Source of the DNA: Erythrophleum ivorense
Taxonomy: Eukaryota; Streptophyta; Magnoliopsida; Fabales; Fabaceae
Reading direction: 5' to 3'
Length of the DNA: 64,000 nucleotides
Assembly (NCBI GenBank): GCA_026724425.1
Contig: JAIUCV010000005.1
Coordinates: forward strand, 41,699,784-41,763,783
Both the position numbers and the translations under genes were made by a program. Below the pieces are notes generated by a model. It was given only the letters and a program-made list of their open reading frames with translations. It searched no databases and was not told the DNA's origin. Numbering within the stretch: the stretch's first letter is position 1; each line of letters begins with the position of its first letter. Shown in pieces: positions 25,439 through 38,798 of the stretch.

Positions 25439-28400
25439 TTTAATATTTAGTTTTTAGAAATTAAACCGAAACCTATATTATGATATAAGAGGACCCTAAA
25501 ACAAAATAAATTAAGGCCAATTGAGGGAAAAATGTTAATTGGAGCATTTAGAAATGTGGTTAGGAAACTAAGAATGACCTCAAATTAGAGCCAAAACGAT
25601 TAAATAGAGTGAACTAAAAGACTAATGACAAAATTGTAATTTCAGAAAAAATTTTGAAAACTTAAAGGAGCAGGTTTTAAGTGGTAAAATTGAATTCACT
25701 AGGGTTTTTAAAGAAGCAAAACATTATAGGAACCATTAGAATGATTAAAACCCTTTCTGTGTAAAATGTAGGTCGTTAGTTGACCTAAACTTTAACTAGA
25801 TCATTTTAGGTTATTTTGAATTGCATAAAATTAAACAGATATTTTTAATAAACTAGAGGGCCTAAATATAATGATGAAAAAGATAGTTTCCAAAAAGGGT
25901 TTAAAATAAGCTCAAACTAAGGAATTAAAAATCGAATGCAAAATGGGAAATTGGAAACTTCATGAAACCTTAGCTCCTTCATATAAATAGCCGCATTCAC
26001 CCTTTCTTCTTCATTTGGTTGACTTTGTGCAACTCCAAATCTAAACTAAGAGGCATCCAAGAACTACTAAGAAGCAAGGGAAGGAGAGCCACCTAAGGTA
26101 AGCAAATGTGATTATTTTATTTATGATGTCAATATAATATTCCCACTCTTTCTCCTTCTTCTCTCTATGGTTTTGGCTTCTTAAAAGATAGATTTTTATG
26201 GTTGAACCCTTGGTGGAAGAAATTCCTTAAAGGGAAACAAAAACATCATAATAACCTCCGTAGAGAACACTTTCTAATAGTATATGATATGGCTTAGAAA
26301 ACATAATATTCCTTTAGATTCTACACCACCTTAGGTTTAGCCAACTTAATAAGAAGTGGGAATTAGTTTTTCATCAAAGCATGATAGGAACTAAGGTTTT
26401 GGAGCATAGAGATTAATATAGAAACAAAAAAAGCTACTAAAAAGATATAGGTTGCAAGATATAAAACCTAGAATTTTGACTACACCTTAAGAAGTATGAA
26501 ACCTTAAAATGGTATTTTAAACCATGTAAGAGTATAATTAGACTAAGAAGAAGCTAAGGAACCTCCATAAGCCAATTTCCCTAAGAATGGAATAAAAATT
26601 CCTTTAAGGCCTATTAGAAAGTATGTCTTGAACAAGACCCACCTAGAGTACTTAGGAAGAGTTTTCAATGATTTTAAGGTTATAAATGGTTTAGATATGA
26701 ATTATAAATACAAAAGGAACTATTAGTTTGAATTTAAAAGCCTTCTTTTGAAAAGTGAAAATTTAGGATTCAATTATGTATAAAGCAATAACTTAGTGTT
26801 AGCCTCCTTGAATTGAGTTTATAATGGCTCTAATAAGTTTTGATAGAATCATATAACTCATGTTGGGTAAGGCCTTACAGCCAAGATATTAATTTACAAG
26901 AGTCACATCATTATGCCACTTAATTGAACCGTGTGTGAGCTTAAGGGTCTAGTTAACTTATATAGGATTTAAAGGAGAACAAACATGGTTTTATAGATAA
27001 TTTTGCATTTTATTTGATGTGTCTAGTCTAAGTAAGTGAAATTTCATTCAAGTATGGGTGTGAGGTTGTGGCACCAAGCCAAGAAACAAAAGGGAACTAA
27101 ATTTAACTCTTGCGTTAAGGTAGCTCTTCATTCATTCTTGTATATGTATGTTAGTTGCTTAAATATTTTGGATTGTTTATATACATTATTTGCAAATTAT
27201 GTGTATTGTTGATTATTTGATGATCATATGCAATTATATGACATTTGATTATATTTGAAATTGGTTTGGCTTTTGAATGGGTAAGGTTATGCGAAAAGTC
27301 CCTTGAAATGAGTGAGATAATGCCAAAAGTCCCAAAATGTGAGTGAGACTAAGCCAAAAGTCTCAATTATAAGTGAGACTAAGTCAAAAGTCCCTAAAAG
27401 AGGGTGAGACTAAACCAAAAGTCCTTAGAGCTTATTTTTACTCTTGGTAGAGCCATGTGATCCCTAATACATGAATATGAATAATAGTTGGTTGTGTGAC
27501 ATGCATGCTTGATTTCTTTAACCTTAAGTATGCCATATATGTATGCTTGAATGATGAATGAACTATTAAAATTTTTTGAATTTCATTCTTTCCTATATTT
27601 TCCTTAACTATGTCAAGGGAAATCTTAAAGAAGCAAAGATGGTGAGCAAAGAGCCTAAGAAGAACTATTTTGACATTAGTTTGAATTTTAATGCATGTTC
27701 TTGCACCTATGATGATGCATATGTATATTTTGACATATGACTATTCCTACACGCTCAAAAGTATGAGACTATAATGTACAAATCAATTTTGGATTAAATG
27801 TATGAAATTATGTCATTTGACCCTTTGGGTTCTTGGATTTATATATGTATAATGGCAAGTGGAGAGGTCATTTTAAGTTGTATAGTTTTTGAGACATATT
27901 AGACTAGCCATATATGATGTATTTAACATTTGAAATACGCCCAAAAGGGGACATGGCACAATATCACACACTTAGAACTATTTGGAACCAAAAATCCTAA
28001 TTTTTGAGCTACAATGTGTGCATGAACCTTCGACTAACCAAATGGATGAGTCTTGTGCTGAAATTTGCAAGCATTTAGGGCATATTGAGAGCTTTTCACA
28101 GAGTTAAAGAATACAAATTTTGGAGTTTTATAGAATTTTTTTTGCATTTAACGACCATTGGTTTACTATTCATATGGTCCAACTATTATTTTCACAAGTT
28201 TTAAAGGAATAAATGAACTTTTTTTTATCTAAAATTTTTATAGCGAATAATTCTTATTATAAGCTTTCCGTAGCCATCAAGTTTGCACAAATTGGTGTTA
28301 TGTAGTTCAAGTTATAATTTTTCAAAGTTTGATATATATTATATGTCATAAGGCCTAAATGATGCATAACAATAAACCAATGAAATTTTTGCTTCTTTTT

Positions 28401-28596
28401 GGGATGTCTCATGTCTAACAAATTGTTCTAACATGAAAGTGATGGAATAAAAGACCAAAATCCTTTATATATAAAAATTATGTATTTTAGGCCTTTAATA
28501 ACAATAAATTTTGCTACAAAAAATGTGAATATGATTAATTATTGCTATAAAAGGAATATGGCTTGAGATTTATATACATTCCTTAATGGTATGATA
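25439..28596 (+). mobile_element. Solo LTR (Tekay type), TSD TTATG
   Basis: A 3158-bp LTR is flanked by TTATG at 25434-25438 and 28597-28601. Its termini are worn (TG to TT at the left, CA to TA at the right) but align with TGTAATGCC...TATGACA of the sister copies. It holds TATAAATA at 25982, a donor AAG|GTAAGC at 26098, an acceptor at 27026, a 93-nt exon-like block, and a donor AAG|GTAGCT at 27120. The tandem repeat is at about 27278-27432. No PBS follows. Confidence 0.8.
25982..25989 (+). promoter_or_regulatory. LTR TATA box
   Basis: TATAAATA followed by GCCGC lies about 543 bases into the LTR and 116 bases before the conserved donor at 26098. It is the cleanest TATA box among the LTR copies. 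Confidence 0.55.
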
Positions 28597-29269
28597 TTAT
28601 GATTGAGCCAAGGGTACTTAAGATTGAATGCTAGTATAGAGTAAAGATATTAATGCACAGGAGTAGTAACCACCCCTAAGGCATTAATTCTAATCTAAAT
28701 TATTACCCTATGTGATAATAATGGATAGGCCAAGAGTATGGGCCTAAGATATATAGAGAATGAGATAAGTATACAAAGAATGTTATGAGTACATATAAAA
28801 AGTTTACCCCAGAGATGATGTACCTTAGAAAGATATCAGATATTTGGGGATCTAGATACCTGATGAGATACTAAAGTTAGTTACGTTTATGGTTAGGTTT
28901 AAGAAAAAATTAAGGTAAAAAAGAAAATTATAGAGATCTAGTGGTAGTTATGCTATAACCTAATATAAGCAAGCTGAATCTATAATAAAAAGTTACCCCG
29001 AAAGTTGTAGGAAACCCTTAACTAAAACAAATCTTAGGCTAAATTACAAGTTGAAACCTAAGAAGGGTAACAAGTAGAGACGTAGATGTAAGATGAGATA
29101 GGTATGAGATGAATGGGTAGAAAAGAGAGAATCTTAGTCTAAAATGGGAAGTAGCTTAGAGAGTTAACAAGAAACAGGTTCTCCTTAGTCTAATAGGAAG
29201 AAAGTATGATATGACAAGCTAAAAGACCATCCAATTTGTGGTCAATAACTCTCCAAAAGATAGGACCCT
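28597..29269. other. Unidentified purine-rich sequence
   Basis: No ORF of useful length, no PBS, and no domain that I can recognise on either strand. The target duplications on both sides show that it was once continuous with 25329-25438 and 32866-34480. Confidence 0.5.
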
Positions 29270-32200
29270 TGTTACACCATACATAGCTAGCATTCATTTT
29301 ACATCACAATTGGCTAAAAGAGTTCATTTTCATAAATTAAGCACCTTTGGCAGCGAAATTTACTGTCACTAAAAGTCAAAATAATTCATTATTTACAAAC
29401 AGACCATGTGAGCTTACCAAACTTAGTTTTCATCTATAACACATTTGTTCGACCATAATTAATAGAACTTAAAGTTCAAAATTTGGGTCCAAGGTGTATA
29501 ACATGAAATCATAATACACTTGCCATTTTTGCATTTGCTTTATATTCTGATCTGGATTTTGAAAAATTATAACTAATTCTAAAAAGATCAAAATCATGTA
29601 AACTATGCCATTTTGGAAATCAGAGGATGTCCTCTAACTACCATAAAATTTTCAAATCAAAACAATTATGTTTGACCTACGAAAATTAATGGAATAATAA
29701 CACTTGTCATTAGTGTATCCTACAACTAAACCTAAACTTATATCTACTTCTATAGAGCTCCAAATGGGGTCCTCTCAGTGGCTATGGAAAACTTAAGATG
29801 AGACCTCATTATTGTAAAACTTTCAAGGGTATATGAGTTCATTTGTTTTATGAAATCCATTACATATCAAAAGCTGCTACAGTATTTGGGCACCACCAGA
29901 CCTTTAATTTCAAAAGTTCATAACTCTTTCTATACAACTCCTTTTCATGCAAACTTGGTAGCCCTAGAATACTTATAATTTCAGCTATATTATTGTAAAA
30001 TTTTCATGAGTATTGGATTTCATTTAGCCCTTAAATGACATAGAAATGCAAACTGACTATATGAACAATGACTGTGGTAATTCTATATAATTTTGCCAAT
30101 TTTAAAAATTCATAAAAAAATTCTAGAGCTCTAAAAATAGTGCTCTTTGGCTTTTTGAAAAATTCTAGATAAGATCTATATTCATGTCAAATTTCATGCA
30201 CAAAATCGTCCATTTGGTCAGTTTGTGGTTCAGCTTAATATTATGTCACATTTTGCAACCATAATGGGGTCAAATGGTATCAAATGACCTTCTAGCTATT
30301 CCATAACCACTTGAGCACATTTCAAAGCACAAATGTACCATATAAAAGCTTCTCAAATGGTCTAAAACATCATACATCTCAAAACCACCTTCCTATTTGT
30401 CATTATGCATATGTACATCAAGGCACTAGGATGTCAAAAATTCACATAAGCATATATTCGACTCCAAATCCCATTCATACATGATATTTACATACTTTTA
30501 TACATGCTTAATAATTTACATCTCATATACATACATACTTTGATATTACAATATACAAAATCCTATCCTATTGTCAAAGTCTCATGATTAAAGCTCCTTG
30601 ACTTCCAATCCTTGCTCTTTAAAGTTCACTTAGACATGGTTAGACATAATATGGGGAAGAGTGAGATTCAAAGAATTTCAATAGCTCTTTACGCTTTCAA
30701 ACATACATATATGATGCATTTACATGTCAAAGAATGTAAGTATGCCATAAAAAGCTCATAATGAACATACATAAACATATTTCCATATCATATAAACTCA
30801 TAGATGTCAAACATAGGTTCTAAAGGATGTTGGTCTAACCTCACCTAATTTCTTTAGGGCTTTTAGATTTGCCTTACCCACTTTAAGAGACTTTTGACTT
30901 ATCCTCACTCTTTCTTGAGACTTTTGATTTTGTATCACCCATTTTTAGGGACTTTTAGCTCATCCTCACCCATTCTAAGAGACTTTTAATATAACCTCAC
31001 CCATTCAAATCATCCTGCATTCAAAACATGTTTCGAGAAAGTATAATAGTACTATAACATGTAATTAATGGTTATAAACATATCTCATAGTTCAAACTTA
31101 TACACAAGTATCCCATGACAAGCAAACACCCAAGAAATGCTTGCAAGAAAGGTTAGAGAGGTACCTTATATCAAAAACACAACTTTTCTTCTTTGATTAT
31201 TCCTTCTCCTTCTTAGCCTCACACCTATACATAGGGGGATCTTGATTTGTTTGGCCTAGACATATCAAATAAGACACAAATTTATCATTGGAATCATTTC
31301 TAGTCTCACATAAACTCTACATAAGCTTACTTTATCTTATAACATAGTTATGGTTCCATATAAGAGCATAATGAAGTAACCTTTAGAATTCATGATCTTG
31401 GCTCCACTTTCTCATTCCATCTAGGTTTCTTGACTACATTTAAACTCCTTAGAGTCATCACAAATTCAATTCAAGGAGCCTAAACTCAAGTTGCTTCTAT
31501 AGGCCTTAAAATGGAATATAAACTTTCATCTTATAAACTATGGCTTCTAAATTTAAAATAATGGTTTTTTTATGTTTATTACTCATATCTAGGCCATTCT
31601 TATCCTTAGAATCAAAGAAAAATCTTCTTAGGTACTTTATCTTCTCTAGGCCAAGACATATAGCAATGTGAGCACCTATGGAGTTTGCTTGGTTTTTCTT
31701 AGGGAATTGGCACTTATAAAGCTTCCTAGATAACTTATGATCTCTTACATACTCTTACTTAGGCCAGATTATCATTAGAAAGCTTCCAAATTGGCTAGGT
31801 GCACTATAAACCCTATGTCACATAACTTGATTTCTAAAGCTTCTCTTTTAAATCTAATTATATATTTTTATTCCTCATACTTGAAAACCCTTGTCTCTAC
31901 CTTGTTTTGGCTTAAATTCATTCCCTATTAAGTAGGACTTGGTCTGGGCAAACCTAACATGAGAAGAGCAAGTAAGAAAAAGCAACAAAAGGTTATGGTT
32001 CTTACCTTGTTTCAAAGCTTTTTCAAGAAGCTTTCACTTGCTTCTAGCTTCTCGTTCCAATTCTAACTTCCTCCTACTGAACTAGCCATATATTAGTCTC
32101 AATTTAGTCATAAAAAACATGGGAGAAAAGAGGAGAAAGAAGAGAACAAGTTTAGTAAGAGAGGTAGCATGAAAAAGTGATGATTTCCTTACTTTTTTGG

Positions 32201-32865
32201 CTTGAAATTTTCTCCCTTCTCTTCTCCTTCTTGTGTGCCACTTCAAGGTTAGTAGAGTTCCATTTTAAGGTAGAGCAAAGCCAGTTAGAAGAATAGAGGA
32301 GAGAGGGATGCATTTTAAGCAGGCTAGGAGCCCCTTTATGTAACTTTTTAAAATTGCAATTTAGTCCCTCTTCTTAGTTCTTTCTATTTAGGTCCATTTC
32401 ATCTCATTTTTTAGAACCATCTTTTCTATCATGAAACTTAGGTCCTCTAACTCATAAGATATCTTTGGTTTCACTCAAATTGGATTTACAATCTTCTCGA
32501 ATAAATCGGTTAAAGTTTTGGTCAACCGACATTCTAAAATGTAAACTGGAGAGGTTTTAACCATTCTAGGGTTTTTATAGTTTTTAGGGACTTTGAGAAT
32601 CCTAGGAGACTTAATTCTTCTATTTAAAGATCCCTCCTTTGAGTTTTCTAAAAGTTACTCGTATTTACGAAAATGCTACTGCCTTTTCGCCAAATTTTAT
32701 TAAGCTATTCTGGTTCCGATTTCTGGGTATCTTTTGTTTTGTATCCTCATTTTTGACATCTAGATCATTGCTCTAATTTTGTTTGGTCTCAATTCTTTCC
32801 ATTTAGAGGATTTCCTTTTATAACTTATCAATTTTCATGCCTTTCTAGAATAATTAGGCATTACA
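29270..32865 (-). mobile_element. Solo LTR (Tekay type), minus strand, TSD ACCCT/ACCCC
   Basis: A 3596-bp LTR in reverse orientation has 5-mers ACCCT (29265-29269) and ACCCC (32866-32870). On the minus strand it begins TGTAATGCC and ends GGTGTAACA. Leader-like sites on the minus strand are a donor GTAAGG at 32192, a 71-nt block ending at 32006 with donor GTAAGA at 32005, and a 91-nt block at 31255-31165 with donor GTACCT at 31164. The tandem repeat is at about 30835-31015. Confidence 0.85.
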
Positions 32866-34480
32866 ACCCCTAATTTACTAATTATAAGGGCATAAGGAAA
32901 GTGAAGAAAGCAAGGAAGAGTCAAGAAATCAGAACATAGAAAAAAAATGCCTTCACTTTAGAAGTGATTAAAGAAGAGTTAATAGATCAAGTATAGTAAA
33001 AGCTGGCATAGAATGAGAAGTAAGCATGTAAGCTCAAGGGCTTAAGAGAAGATTAAGTTATAAAGTTCAATCATAATAGAGAGTTAGAGGATGAGATTAA
33101 GGCATGTTAGACCTCCTCATCCTTTATGAAGTATAATTAAGCTAAGTTAAACCTATAAAAAGTATGAGAATGCTCTTGAGTAAAGATAAGTAAAAGATGG
33201 AAAGAATTTAGATCAATAAGACACATGGTCACTTAACATGATTAAGGTGATAATATAAGTAAAAGATAAAGACTTTGGCAATTTTAGATTCGGGGACTTA
33301 GTATAGAAAAGAACAATAGAATATATTATAGTGCTCAGTATGGCTATCTATGAAATGTAGGTTAATGCCCAGATAGATATAGTTGGGTAGATAAGAATAG
33401 CCATAGGGTATTACATTTTCCTAATTGCCATATGATATAAAGCAAGGTTATAAAGAAATAAGAGAAGGGTATTCTAGATTGTTAGGGAGGCTTGTAACAC
33501 ACAGGTAATAGTGGCTTGAACTCAGTCATGATGCTCTTATGCATAGAAAATGATAATAACAACCATGAAGAGTATTTGGTCTAGCCAAAAATAGTGTCAA
33601 CCATAAATAGTAGTGTAACTTAAATGCATACCAAATGATGGTACCAACTTAATAGTAGTGCAACTTAAGTGCATAGCAAATGTTATTGCCAAAATAGTTA
33701 CATGATATTGGGTTTGGCCAACTTTAAGATTTAAGTAGCATAAGCTCAATATGTTAGTATGAGTCCTTTATGAAAGATAAGTAAACAAAATAGAATCTAA
33801 GGGACTAGTATATGATGATTATCTTGCAAGGTTAGTTGGATACATTATAATAAGTAAGACACCAAATGGTGTAAAGGCACTTTGGTGTAAGAAGTAATTA
33901 AGACTATAAATTTCTAGATAAAAGTTTATGTCATAATGAATGCTCATAAAATGCCAAAATAGTTAAAGTAATAAAGTGAAGTAAAGTAAGCTAGTAAAAG
34001 CAAAGAAAGAAAGTTATAATAAGGATAGAAATGGGGAATTAATGATCCCATAGAGTGTAATGAGTAAATGTTAAAGTACTCTAGAGTATCATTATTGTAA
34101 GATGTTCAAAGATATAAGAATGCTTTATAAAACCCACTTCTCATGGGTAATGCCTAGAAGAGCACTAAGGGCATTTAAGTTAGCCTTAAAGATTTTAAGT
34201 AATAGTTGCCAAACTTAGTGAGTATGAATTTTATTTTACAGGGATAATATCTTTAGGCTCTGAAATCTCTTAGAGATAGATCATAGTATATTTTAGGATA
34301 GTACAATAGGTTGCAATAGACCCTAATAGGGCTCAAAATGGGTCACAATAAACCCAGAGGTTGTAGTAGATCTCACAGAGCTGTAGAGAGCTCAGAGTTA
34401 CAGACGCAGTAATTCTCTTAAGAGATGATGGCCTATGATAGTTTTTTTTTCTACAAATTGATTTAGTCTCAGAGATCAAT
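32866..34480. other. Unidentified sequence upstream of an RT scrap
   Basis: AT- and purine-rich, without a usable ORF. It contains a 45-bp tandem duplication at 33606-33695. It runs into the RT/RNase H remnant at about 34500, so it may be a heavily decayed internal region of a third Ty3/gypsy element, but no gag or early pol motif is visible. Confidence 0.4.
33606..33695 (+). repeat. 45-bp tandem duplication
   Basis: Two head-to-tail units, 33606-33650 and 33651-33695, share AATAGTAGTG and AACTTAA with a few substitutions. No function suggested. Confidence 0.7.
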
Positions 34481-34499
34481 ATAGTTTCAAATAGTTTTA

Positions 34500-34801
34500 G
34501 TCTTAAAGAATAGAGATCTTTTAAGTTTAGCAAACTGTTACAAAAAGTTTCAAGGCTTTTTTCATATAGCCAAGCCACTGACTAGACTTTCCAGATAGAT
34601 GAGTATGTGGGATAAGGAAAGCAAGTGAGTGGCTTTCTATAGTTATAGTTAGATAAACCACTACCCTAGTATTTATTAGACTTGGCTAAAGGAAAGAGAG
34701 ATCCTTAATAGAATAGTGTATTCAGAAAGGAGTCAAGTGTAGTTCTTTATGATAGGGTAAGTGATAGTTTATGCCTCTCATAGTTAAGGCTATGAGAAAG
34801 C
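34500..34801 (+). pseudogene. Ty3/gypsy RT-connection/RNase H scrap (third element)
   Basis: Bases near 34506-34600 match the FLGLAGYYRRF...HIAMPLTRL segment of element 1 at about 21605-21690. The end near 34760 matches VAYAS of RNase H. Stops and indels are frequent, and the catalytic residues cannot be followed. It overlaps in content with element 1's RT, so it must come from a different copy. Element 2's 5' LTR is inserted directly after AATAT (34802-34806). Confidence 0.7.
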
Positions 34802-34882
34802 AATATTGTAACGAACATAATTTTCATAAAATGATAAAATGAGTTATATAAAAACAAGTTCTCTGAAATGAGCTAGATAATG

Positions 34883-37301
34883 TGACAATTGTGTCGCATA
34901 ACCTTTAAAATAAAACTAGATTGGAAAATATATATCTAGTGGTGCAACATAGGTCATCTCCTTTGGAAATAGAGTTCAATGTTTAATTAGGCTTTCTAAG
35001 TATATAAAGATCCTAGAAATACCTAATTTAGAGGGGTTTTGGTTTAATTAAACTATCTAAAATTAATTTGAATCAAAATCATTAACTACCTAATTGCATA
35101 AGCTAATAAGTGAATGATGGACTTGTGACTAGCTTTGGATTTGTCCCTTGGTATCCACTATCCTTATCCTAATCCAATTATGATTAATTCTGGCCTAAGA
35201 GTCCCTAATTGTGTTCATGTCAAATGTACCTTAAGTTACCATGCAAGAATCAAGAGATTAATAATCTAATGTTTAATTGAAACCTCAATCCCACATCAAA
35301 TTGTCAATTCTTGTCTTTAAGATCAATGAACACTCAATTTGATTGATTAATTGATTAATTAGCCTTTGAATCATCATCTTAAGATGTTTAATTAACCAAC
35401 CAAACACCAAGGAATCCTCAAATCAAATGATCAAGCATACAATTTCACTCATGCATTTCATTGAACACCTTGATGGCATACATGGGAAATTAGAGAATAA
35501 TGAAAATCCAGTACTAAACAATCAAATAATTGGTCAAACAATATCCTAATTAGTGTCTAACTAGCCACTAATTGTAAACAATATAGATTCTCAATCCAAT
35601 ACAACCTTAACCAAGATAATACAAGAAAGGGAAAAATGCAAGAATAATAGAAAGTCTTAGCCAAAATTATGTGTTCTTCTCTATGGATTCAAACTTCTCC
35701 AAGGTTCTCTTCTTAGCTAGCCATAAGGGAGATAATTAAAGCTTCATTTTATGGTGGAGATGGAGGAAAATGGAGTGTAAAATGAATATAGCGTGGTTCT
35801 GCATGGAGTGGATAGACACTGGATGTGAATGGAATGTTGTGAATGAATGACGATGAATATGTGCATCTTTTATTCGATGGATGGGTCAATAGCATTCTCC
35901 TCCAACCTTCCTCATGCGTTTCTTTTATTGTTCACGTGCTTAGCCCCCTATTCCCATTTGCCCGCAACTTCCTTCATGTATGTATATGTGTCATACGTGC
36001 TAAAAATTTGTGGGCCCTAACGTGATGCTGACTTGCTAAATGTAATATTAAAAATTCACCCATACTTTGTGCTATCTTTGAATCCAGAATGTAGCTTATT
36101 CTTCTTCTCATTCCACGTAGCTTCCATGTGATTTAGCTCACCTTCAGCTTACCTTATTTTTACATTCTCTTTTTTCTTCCAATCTCCAGCCCATGCTTCT
36201 TCTTAAGTCTCAAGTGGCTGCTCTTATACGTGTTTTACTTTTATATATATAAGCCCCTTCAGCTTAAGCTTTCTCTCTATGCTTCTTTTGTTCATAAGTT
36301 TCTTTTCCACGTAAGCTACCTTCATTTTCTTCACACCATCCCACAGTGCTGTTCTATCATGTTTTTCCTTTTCTTGTTCCAGCCATGTTGCTTCTTTCTT
36401 TCTTAAACCAGAAACTCGAGCCTCTAAACCCGAGCTGCTTCCTCATGATGTGGGAATGTGTTGCTATGTGGAACCGTGCATGAAACCCATGCCTTGCTTC
36501 TTCTTAATTCATCCACCAAAGCTCGAGTTGCTTCTTCGTGTTGTTCTTCAGCCTTAACACCCAAGCCATGCCTCATGTAGCTTCTGCCCAGTAACTCATA
36601 GCCATCCACCCAAGCTCGAGACCTCACTTCCACGTAACTTCTTCAACTCTGTTCTGCTCGTGTAGCTTCCGTGGGAATAGCCCATACAGCATAAACTCGT
36701 GGCTTCCTTACAAGCTTCTTCAGCTACTATTTTGCCCACGTTTAAGCTTTCTTCTTCTTATTTAAACCATGGCTTACTCATATGAGAATGCTGAATGTTG
36801 TGTGGTAATGTGGATAGCTCTTGAGTGTGGATGAGTATGTGTTTGTGAGCTGCGTTGCATCTATTTGCTATATGAAGGAGTGTATCAACATGGGTGTGAG
36901 TGCATGTATGTTGATCTATGCTTAAAATGTGTAAATATTGGGCTAGACTTGTTGCAACGTGAGAGTATGAGTGTGAGTGATCTAGGTGAGGTAAATGAAT
37001 GAGTGATAGAATGAGATGAAGCATACTCTCTTCTCCCTCTCTTTAAATCAATTTCCCATTCAAGCTCCAAATGCCCCTTAAAAATCTGCATAAAAGAGTT
37101 AGAAAAATCAAATAGGAATATTCACAAAACTATTTAAGATAAATTTATGCATTAAAATCAATCATTTTGCAAATAAATTTCTAAAGTGCAAGCAATGGCC
37201 AATAAACTCACTTATCCACCTAATAAAGTTCGTTAAACCTTATTTAATTATTAAAATGCTTAAGCTAGGAGAATTAAAATGTATAAAAATCATGCTTATC
37301 A
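34883..37301 (-). mobile_element. Solo LTR of the tRNA-Asp-primed family, minus strand, TSD TAATG/TAATA
   Basis: This 2419-bp LTR is the reverse complement of the LTR beginning at 38799. Read on the minus strand it starts TGATAAGC and ends TTGTCA. The 5-mers TAATG (34878-34882) and TAATA (37302-37306) flank it, and the element 2 LTR continues on both sides. It contains no internal region, PBS or tRNA copy. It is rich in ACGT-core motifs, such as CACGTG near 35935 and CCACGTA near 36114 and 36308. Confidence 0.9.
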
Positions 37302-38797
37302 TAATATCTTGAAAAATTTAGGTAGGGTCCTAGGCTCCTAAAAATGATAATTCCAAGCTCAGACAAAAGAAAAACAGAGATAGTACAGTGAAACAAATTG
37401 TGATGAAACTAACGAAACGTGATGGCATTTTCATAAATAAGTGCAACTTTTGGAAAGACACACATGAGGGCTTTTTGAATGGAAAATTTGAGTTACTTAG
37501 GGTTCTCAGAGGTCCTGAAAACCATGGGAAGCCCCAGGATTGGTAAAGCCCCTCTGGTGTACGTTTTCCAATGACGATGAATCTGAAACTTGATGGATTC
37601 GTTTAGGAAGGTTTTATCTTCGATTTGAATGAGTCCAAAGGCATTTTATTAAATTGGGAATCTAAATTTTATAATGGAAAAAATGGTTCTAAAAAAGGAG
37701 CTAAAATGAAGCCAAAATGAAATTACCATTATGGAAAAGACGAAATTAGAATTTTTGAAAAAGAAAGTTTCTAGAAACTTCCACACACTTCTCCCTTTTT
37801 TCTCCTCTCATATAGCACGACTTTATTCTATCCAAAATACAAAAAAAGGATAACTCTCTTAGGAGCACAAGAAGAGGAGAGAAAGGAAGGAAGAAACCAA
37901 GGAAAAGGTGAATAATTTTATGGAATTTCATCCTTCTCCTTCTTCCAATTTTGCTCCTCTCCTTTCATGCTTTATTTCTATGGTTTTCTTGAAATGATTG
38001 GTTCTATTTTTGGTCCAAAACTTAGAGGGGCAGCTCAAAAATTTTAAGAAAAGGCAAACCAAGATGAAAAAGCCTTGAAAGCACACTTGAAATCAAGGTA
38101 ATTACTTATTGTTGTTGCTTCTTCTCCTTGCTCCATGGATGTGTGTATTTCGGCCAAGAACAAAACCAAGGGAGGAGAGGAGTTTTTGTCTAAAAACAAG
38201 AGAAAAACTAGGGTTTTAGGCTATGAGGAAAGGAATATGGCAAGAAATTTCAAGAAAAACTAATAGAAATCAAGCTAGGAAAGTGTGGTATTCTTTAGGG
38301 TTTTATGAAATCTGATTTTGTGTGAGTATTCCCTTGGCTATTTGAGTGTTCCCTTGAGCTCCTAAGACCTCTAGAAACCTTCCTAAGTGGCTCTCCCATT
38401 AAGGAAAAATCATGAACCCTATAAACCCCATTATTGTCCATATGTTTGGCCAAGCTAGGTTCATTGGATTAGGGAGTATTTTAATTTATTCTAACCTTGG
38501 TTTGGGACTTTATATGATGTTAGAAGATGGGAGAAACCATTGGAAAAAATTTAGGAGCCATGGAGTGAGAGATGGAACAATGATGTCCATAATGGTACTT
38601 TATGAAATAACTTGATTCTAAACTTGTGCAAATGATTGTGTGAGGGCTCCAAAGACTTTGAATAAGGCCAAAAGGCCTAGAAATGGAAAGAAATGGGAGC
38701 CTAGAGATTGAATTGTGAACATTGCTTCAATAGGCCATTTATGGAACCATTATGCCACCTATAAAACCAAGTGTGTATTTAAAAGTGAGTTTAGTGT
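37302..38797 (+). mobile_element. Element 2 5' LTR, second segment
   Basis: It continues the LTR after the solo-LTR insertion and aligns with 53095-54351 of the 3' LTR. It includes the leader-like sites: donor AAAAG|GTGAAT at 37908, acceptor CTTAG ending 38025, a 72-nt block, and donor AAG|GTAATT at 38098. It ends at AGTGT (38793-38797), the left target duplication of the next insert. Confidence 0.85.
38026..38097 (+). other. Putative leader exon 2, element 2
   Basis: This is a 72-nt purine-rich block between an acceptor-like CTTAG and AAG|GTAATT. The same block measures 72 nt at 14224-14295, 72 nt at 53807-53878, and 71-73 nt in the three minus-strand Tekay-type LTRs. Constant length amid LTR divergence suggests selection. 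Splicing is inferred. Confidence 0.5.
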
Positions 38798-38798
38798 A

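Noticed and set aside
15042..28596. The LTR at 25439-28596 as the 3' LTR of element 1
   Set aside because: It belongs to the other LTR subfamily (TGTAATGCC start), has its own target duplication TTATG, and no polypurine tract precedes it.
36424..36633. 69-aa minus-strand ORF as a host gene
   Set aside because: It lies inside a solo LTR, and the sister LTR at 38799 does not keep the frame.
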